Origin: CAYXXZ01 sp964469165
GTDB taxonomy: Bacteria > Pseudomonadota > Gammaproteobacteria > Pseudomonadales > Porticoccaceae
Assembly: GCA_964469165.1 (NCBI GenBank)
Contig: CAYXXZ010000114.1
Coordinates: 1-8,185 of the forward strand
DNA length: 8,185 nt
Direction: 5' to 3'
Within the stretch, counting starts at the first letter, position 1. Each line of letters starts with the position of its first letter. The position numbers and the translations under genes are program-made. Positions 6,091-8,185 of this stretch are shown here, one piece after another. The notes below the pieces were generated by a model, which was not told the DNA's origin, made no database searches, and saw nothing but the letters and a program-made list of their open reading frames with translations.

Positions 6091-6257
6091 GGTTTCACGT
6101 AAACGCCGAGGTAATCCCACGGCCGACACACTATCCGTAGCCCCTGTAGGAGCCTGCCTGCAGGCGACACAACCACAGGGACACACGGCAACGGGTCGCC
6201 TGCGGGCAGGCTCCTACACACAGGCAGGTTCCGACAATGCATCTCAGCGCAGGAATA
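6091..6257. repeat. Tandem REP unit B (hairpin 6145-6218), running into the abgT 3' end
   Basis: This is the second tandem unit. The arms at 6145-6168 and 6195-6218 pair 23 of 24 around a 26-base loop. Similarity to unit A continues past the hairpin (CACAGGCAG, then GCGCAGGAAT at 6247-6256 against 6080-6089), so the repeat covers the last codons and stop of abgT. Unit A thus seems to carry a decayed copy of that end. The hairpin is 26 bases after the abgT stop on the minus strand and could shape the end of its transcript. Confidence 0.8.
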
Positions 6258-7904
6258 TGGGCGCGCCCGGCCCGAGGGGCAGGTCGAAGCCTATCCACAG
6301 GGCCAGCAGCAGCGACCAGGACGCCAGTAGCGCCAGGCTGTACGGCAGCATGGCGGCGAGGATGGTGCCGACTCCCACTCTCTTGTCGTGGCGCTGGGCA
6401 AAGGCGACCACGACGCCAAAGTAGGGCATGAAGGGCGTGATGATGTTGGTGANNNNNNNNNNNNNNNNNNNNNNNNNNNNNNNNNNNNNNNNNNNNNNNN
6501 NNNNNNNNNNNNNNNNNNNNNNNNNNNNNNNNNNNNNNNNNNNNNNNNNNNNGCAAAGGCGACCACGACGCCAAAGTAGGGCATGAAGGGCGTGATGATG
6601 TTGGTGACGCTGTCGCCGATTCTGTACGCGGCCTGGGTGGCTTCCGGGGAAATACCCGACAGCATGAACATGGGGATGAACACCGGGGCGACCAGCGCCC
6701 ACATTGCCGACGCGCTGCCGATCAGCAGGTTGATGACGGCGGTGAGCACGACGAAGCTGATCAGCAGCAAGGTGGTGCCGGGGTTGAGCGCTTCCAGCAG
6801 CGAAGCGCCCTTGATGGCGGAGATGATGCCCAGCTGGCTCCAGGCGAAATAGTTTACGAACTGGGCGGCAAAGAACATCAGGACCAGATAGGTGGCCATG
6901 GTGGCGATGCTCGACTCCATGCCCTCGATGGCATCCGAGGCGCGCGTATAGGCGCCGCTGAGCCAGCCGTAAAGGCAGCCGCAGATGGCGGCATACACCG
7001 CGATGATGGTGACGATGCCGGTGATGAAGGGCGAGCGCAGAATTTCGCCGCTCTCCGGGTCGCGCAACACGCCATCGTCGGGCAGCAGGCCCCACAGCAG
7101 CAGCGCAGCGAATATCAGCGTAAACAGCCCCACCGCCTGAAGCGCTCTTTTTTCGCGCAGGGTGACTGGCGCCGGGGCGACCGCTGGCGAAATCGTATCG
7201 CTGAAGCGCGGCAGGATGATTTTTTCCGTGACCCATGTCGCGGTGAGCGCAATCACCAGCGACGAGCCCGCGGTGAAGTAGTAGTTGCCTGCGGCGGTCA
7301 CTTCGTAGCGATTGTCGATCAATGCCGCCGCTTCTGTCGACAAGCCAGCGAGAATGGCGTCGAGGGGCGTGATGAGAATGTTGGCGCTGAAACCGCCCGA
7401 CACTCCGGCAAAGGCCGCGGTGATACCGGCGATGGGGCTGCGCCCCATGGCGTGAAACAGCATGCCGGCCAGCGGAATGAGCACCACGTAACCGCTGTCG
7501 GCGGCGATGCTCGAAATGACCCCGGTCAATACCACCAGAAATGTCAGCAGCCGCTCCGGCGCGCGCATGACCACCGCCTTGAGCAAGGTGCCGATCAGGC
7601 CGCTGTGTTCGGCGATGCCGATACCCATGATCGCCACCAGTACGGTACCCACGGGGGCGAAATGGATGAAGTTGCTGACGGTGCGCTCGAGCACCAGTTG
7701 CAGCCCTTCGCCGCTGATCAGGTTGGTGGCGGTGATCAGCTCGCCGCTGACCGGATGTGTGACGCTGACGCCCCACCAGGCGAACAGCGCCGACAACAGC
7801 GGAATGAGCACGCACAGGAACACGAACAGCAAGGTGGGGTGGGGCAGGCGGTTGCCGAGGGATTCCACCCGGTTGAGGAATTTGTGGGAAAGACTGCTGG
7901 GCAT
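6244..7904 (-). CDS. AbgT family transporter, interrupted only by an assembly gap
   Basis: This is a multi-spanning inner-membrane protein of the AbgT family (E. coli AbgT imports p-aminobenzoyl-glutamate; MtrF and YdaH export sulfonamides). The 100 N at 6453-6552 sit between identical 55-base copies. Removing 155 bases joins the frame ending GVVVAF to AQRHDKRVGV and gives 501 residues, normal for the family. Family landmarks are NRLPHPTLLFVFLC near the start, SSIAADSGYVVLIPLAGMLF (131-150), ANILITPLDAIL (Asp182), INLLIGSASAMW (Asn392, Trp402), GISPEATQAAYRIGDSVTN (Pro420, Arg428, Asp431) and ITPFMPYFG. These residues match those I recall as functional in YdaH, each two positions on. Import and export cannot be told apart here. 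The start lies 10 bp after the upstream NUDIX stop with no Shine-Dalgarno, which suggests coupled translation. Confidence 0.94.
6398..6452. repeat. 55-base duplicate at the gap edge, left copy
   Basis: It is identical base for base to 6553-6607 across the N run. It is most likely the same genomic sequence present at the ends of two contigs, not a biological repeat. Confidence 0.9.
6453..6552. other. Assembly gap of 100 N
   Basis: The round number of Ns marks a scaffold join of unknown or placeholder length. The flanks overlap exactly by 55 bases, so the true gap is probably zero. Confidence 0.98.
6553..6607. repeat. 55-base duplicate at the gap edge, right copy
   Basis: It is identical to 6398-6452; see that copy. 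Only one of the two should be kept to restore the abgT reading frame. Confidence 0.9.
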
Positions 7905-7914
7905 TGTTGTTGGG

Positions 7915-8185
7915 TCAGTGATCGTCGCGGGCCTTGCGCAGGCGTTGGCTGAAATCCAGTTTTGCGGTTTTCAGGGTGAAGGTGCCGGTTTTGCTTTCGG
8001 CAAGGAAGTGCTCAAGTATCAGGTTCATGACAGGAAAAGCAAGGTCTTGCCAGGGAATGTCCTGTTCGGCGAACAGCGCCGTTTCGAGGGATTCCGCGCC
8101 CGGTGCGAAGTCGAGATCGGCGAGGCGTGCGCGATACAGCATGTAAACCTGGCTGATGTGGGGGATGTCGATGATGCCGTAGAGC
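7915..8185 (-). CDS. NUDIX hydrolase, C-terminal part
   Basis: The last 89 residues of a gene that starts beyond the right edge are visible. The in-frame codons before the internal ATG at 8142 read LYGIIDIPHISQVYM and clearly belong to the protein, so that ATG is not the start. LYGIIDIPHISQVYMLYRARL, then a Glu-rich loop (GAESLETALFAEQDIPW) and LAFPVMNLILEHFL are typical of the second half of NUDIX hydrolases related to ADP-ribose or NADH pyrophosphatases (COG1051 type). The NUDIX box itself lies outside the window, so substrate and activity cannot be judged. The stop is 10 bp before the abgT ATG on the same strand, suggesting an operon. Confidence 0.85.
   Translation of the reverse strand, partial: LYGIIDIPHISQVYMLYRARLADLDFAPGAESLETALFAEQDIPWQDLAFPVMNLILEHFLAESKTGTFTLKTAKLDFSQRLRKARDDH

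Noticed and set aside
5980..6218. A CRISPR array, because of four similar 24-base segments.
   Set aside because: The segments alternate in orientation and pair as hairpins, spacing is irregular, and no cas gene is present. They are REP elements.
6014..6424. A plus-strand open frame of 136 codons across the REP units and the abgT end.
   Set aside because: It consists of REP palindromes and the antisense of abgT, with no ribosome site.
6244..7904. A frameshifted or pseudogenised abgT.
   Set aside because: The frame change is fully explained by the 100 N plus the duplicated 55 bases. The collapsed sequence is intact and keeps the family's key residues.

Overview
The window looks like chromosomal DNA from a GC-rich gammaproteobacterium. 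Three things point that way: a YgiQ close to the E. coli protein in sequence and length, a YfcG-type nu-class glutathione transferase, and REP palindromes of the Pseudomonas/Oceanospirillales kind. The AbgT transporter keeps the functional residues I remember for YdaH of Alcanivorax borkumensis at almost the same numbers, so an Alcanivorax-like or Pseudomonas-related marine lineage is plausible. That placement is inference.

Layout. 3-920 (+) is the C-terminal part of an RND multidrug efflux pump. 921-2154 is a patchwork of degraded repeats around one AT-rich orphan gene (1446-1862, +) of unknown function. 2155-4374 (-) is ygiQ, a radical SAM protein. A short divergent promoter region (4375-4542) separates it from a two-gene operon (+): a DsbA-fold GST-kappa/HCCA-isomerase-like protein (4543-5163), overlapping by ATGA a YfcG-like glutathione transferase (5160-5879). 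5880-6243 holds two tandem REP hairpin units and ends against the stop codon of abgT (6244-7904, -). An abgT start lies 10 bp after the stop of a partial NUDIX hydrolase gene (7915-8185, -), so those two probably form an operon.

The abgT gene contains 100 N flanked by two identical 55-base copies. This is almost certainly an unmerged assembly overlap. Collapsing the copies and removing the Ns restores one intact 501-residue frame, so the gene should not be read as broken.

Most of the window is ordinary housekeeping and accessory metabolism. The least ordinary part is 1223-2205. There the AT-rich gene is bracketed by imperfect direct repeats, two copies of a palindromic element, and an apparent vestige of the ygiQ 3' end. 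This suggests acquired cargo, or repeat-mediated rearrangement downstream of ygiQ. I found no CRISPR array, tRNA, rRNA, intact transposase or recognisable new multi-gene system.
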